From positions 1 to 6,321 of the forward strand of contig JALOBP010000131.1 in NCBI GenBank assembly GCA_023228295.1: 6,321 bases of DNA. The letters are read 5' to 3'. This stretch comes from Methanoregula sp. (GTDB lineage Archaea > Halobacteriota > Methanomicrobia > Methanomicrobiales > Methanospirillaceae). The notes beneath the pieces are model-generated. The model was given only the letters and a program-made list of their open reading frames with translations, did no database searches and was not told the DNA's origin. Positions 5,857-6,321 of the stretch are shown piece after piece (positions within the stretch are counted from its first letter, which is position 1; the number at the start of each line of letters is the position of its first letter). Position numbers and translations under genes: made by a program.

Positions 5857-5865
5857 GTATAATCA
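5857..5865 (-). promoter_or_regulatory. Possible TATA-like box for the GT-C gene
   Basis: TGATTATAC on the minus strand lies about 45 bases before the ATG at 5817. Initiation about 25 bases downstream would give a leader of roughly 15 bases that still contains the GGAG site. The flanking bases are not distinctive, and transcription from the GtrA gene could also continue through this 90-base gap, which has no minus-strand T-run. Confidence 0.3.
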
Positions 5866-5907
5866 TTCCAGAACATGTCCTAGTTTTCACAGCATAATGT
5901 TGATTCA

Positions 5908-6321
5908 TCACTTACGTCCCCACGTGAACCGGCGGTTCACGAAGAAATTCCAGCTAAAGGCCACGAGGATTCCGACCAGTTGTGCCAGAATATACCAGAC
6001 GCCAAACCAACGGGTCAGACCATAGAATATACCGAGGTTTATCAGAACGCCACCGGCAGATATGATGTTGAAGGCGATCAGACGGTGCCACCAGTTGGAC
6101 TTTTCCCGGTGCTCCATGGAACTAAACGTCCAGTGATCGTTCCAGATGAAATTATTCAGTATGGCAATCTCGGTTGCGATGAAACTGGCCAGCAGGTCAT
6201 TACTGTGGATGTACTGCACCAGAATATACAGGATACCAAGGTTGACAACTATCCCAGAGATCCCCACAATCCCGAACTTGAATATCCTCTTCCATTCCCT
6301 CCACGCAGCGCTCTGGTGATG
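5908..6321 (-). CDS. GtrA family membrane protein, 5' end outside the window
   Basis: The frame stays open to the right edge, giving 137 visible residues and a TGA at 5908-5910. Four membrane segments are clear: VGISGIVVNLGILYILV, LLASFIATEIAILNNFIW, LIAFNIISAGGVLINLGIFY and ILAQLVGILVAFSWNFFV. Two repeated family signatures follow helices 2 and 4: NNFIWNDHWTF and NFFVNRRFTW, the N-F-x-x-(N)-x-x-(W/F)-T-(F/W) pattern of GtrA proteins, which are thought to bind or flip polyprenyl-phosphate sugars. A GTG at 6267 could be a start, but codons upstream (AWREWKRIFKFGIVG) read as genuine family N-terminus, so the true start is further right. The basic amphipathic lead-in also resembles the linker in proteins where GtrA is fused behind a GT2 domain. 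It heads a same-strand run with the GT-C and wecB-like genes. Confidence 0.85.
   Translation of the reverse strand, partial: HHQSAAWREWKRIFKFGIVGISGIVVNLGILYILVQYIHSNDLLASFIATEIAILNNFIWNDHWTFSSMEHREKSNWWHRLIAFNIISAGGVLINLGIFYGLTRWFGVWYILAQLVGILVAFSWNFFVNRRFTWGRK

Noticed and set aside
5923..5941. Perfect 8-bp inverted repeat (CGTGAACC, GGC, GGTTCACG)
   Set aside because: It lies wholly inside the GtrA coding sequence over the conserved FVNRRFTW signature, so codon constraint explains it adequately.

Overview
The window looks like part of a surface-glycan or protein-glycosylation locus from a euryarchaeon, most likely a methanogen near the Methanomicrobiales. The evidence is archaeal TATA-like boxes about 25-60 bases upstream of starts, Shine-Dalgarno sites of the GGAGG/GGTGA type, T-run terminators, and at the left edge a gene resembling the archaeal SelB-like (aSelBL) proteins known from methanogens. 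The species call is inference from protein style only; no rRNA or tRNA is present.

Layout. Bases 1-277 (minus) hold the N-terminal 92 codons of the aSelBL-like protein. A divergent intergenic region (278-408) with a shared TATA-like sequence and a perfect dyad separates it from a plus-strand pair: an UPF0104/LPG-synthase-TM-like membrane protein (409-1356) and a family 2 glycosyltransferase (1353-2087), which overlap by 4 bases. A 180-base gap with a T-run, a TATA box and three copies of an AAACAGGAA motif leads to an extended-SDR nucleotide-sugar epimerase/dehydratase (2268-3272, plus). This gene converges on a minus-strand series, read right to left: a GtrA-family protein cut by the window edge (5908-6321), a polytopic GT-C-like membrane glycosyltransferase (4462-5817), and a non-hydrolysing UDP-GlcNAc 2-epimerase (wecB-like, 3300-4364). 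A compact hairpin/T-run element between the convergent genes (3266-3298) probably ends both transcripts.

How the genes could work together (inference). The wecB-like enzyme would supply UDP-ManNAc and the SDR enzyme another activated sugar. The GT2 enzyme would charge a polyprenyl/dolichyl phosphate. The UPF0104 and GtrA proteins are candidates for lipid-linked sugar handling or flipping, and the GT-C protein would transfer sugar from a lipid donor on the outer face of the membrane. No oligosaccharyltransferase (AglB) or UDP-ManNAc dehydrogenase lies in the window, so the final acceptor is unknown.

I see no mobile element, CRISPR array, tRNA or rRNA. The points most worth a second look are the separately encoded AglD-like halves, an 11-bp inverted repeat flanking the SDR promoter, a Glu-to-Gln change at a presumed UDP-ribose contact of the WecB-like protein, and the G-domain without GTPase motifs at the left edge.
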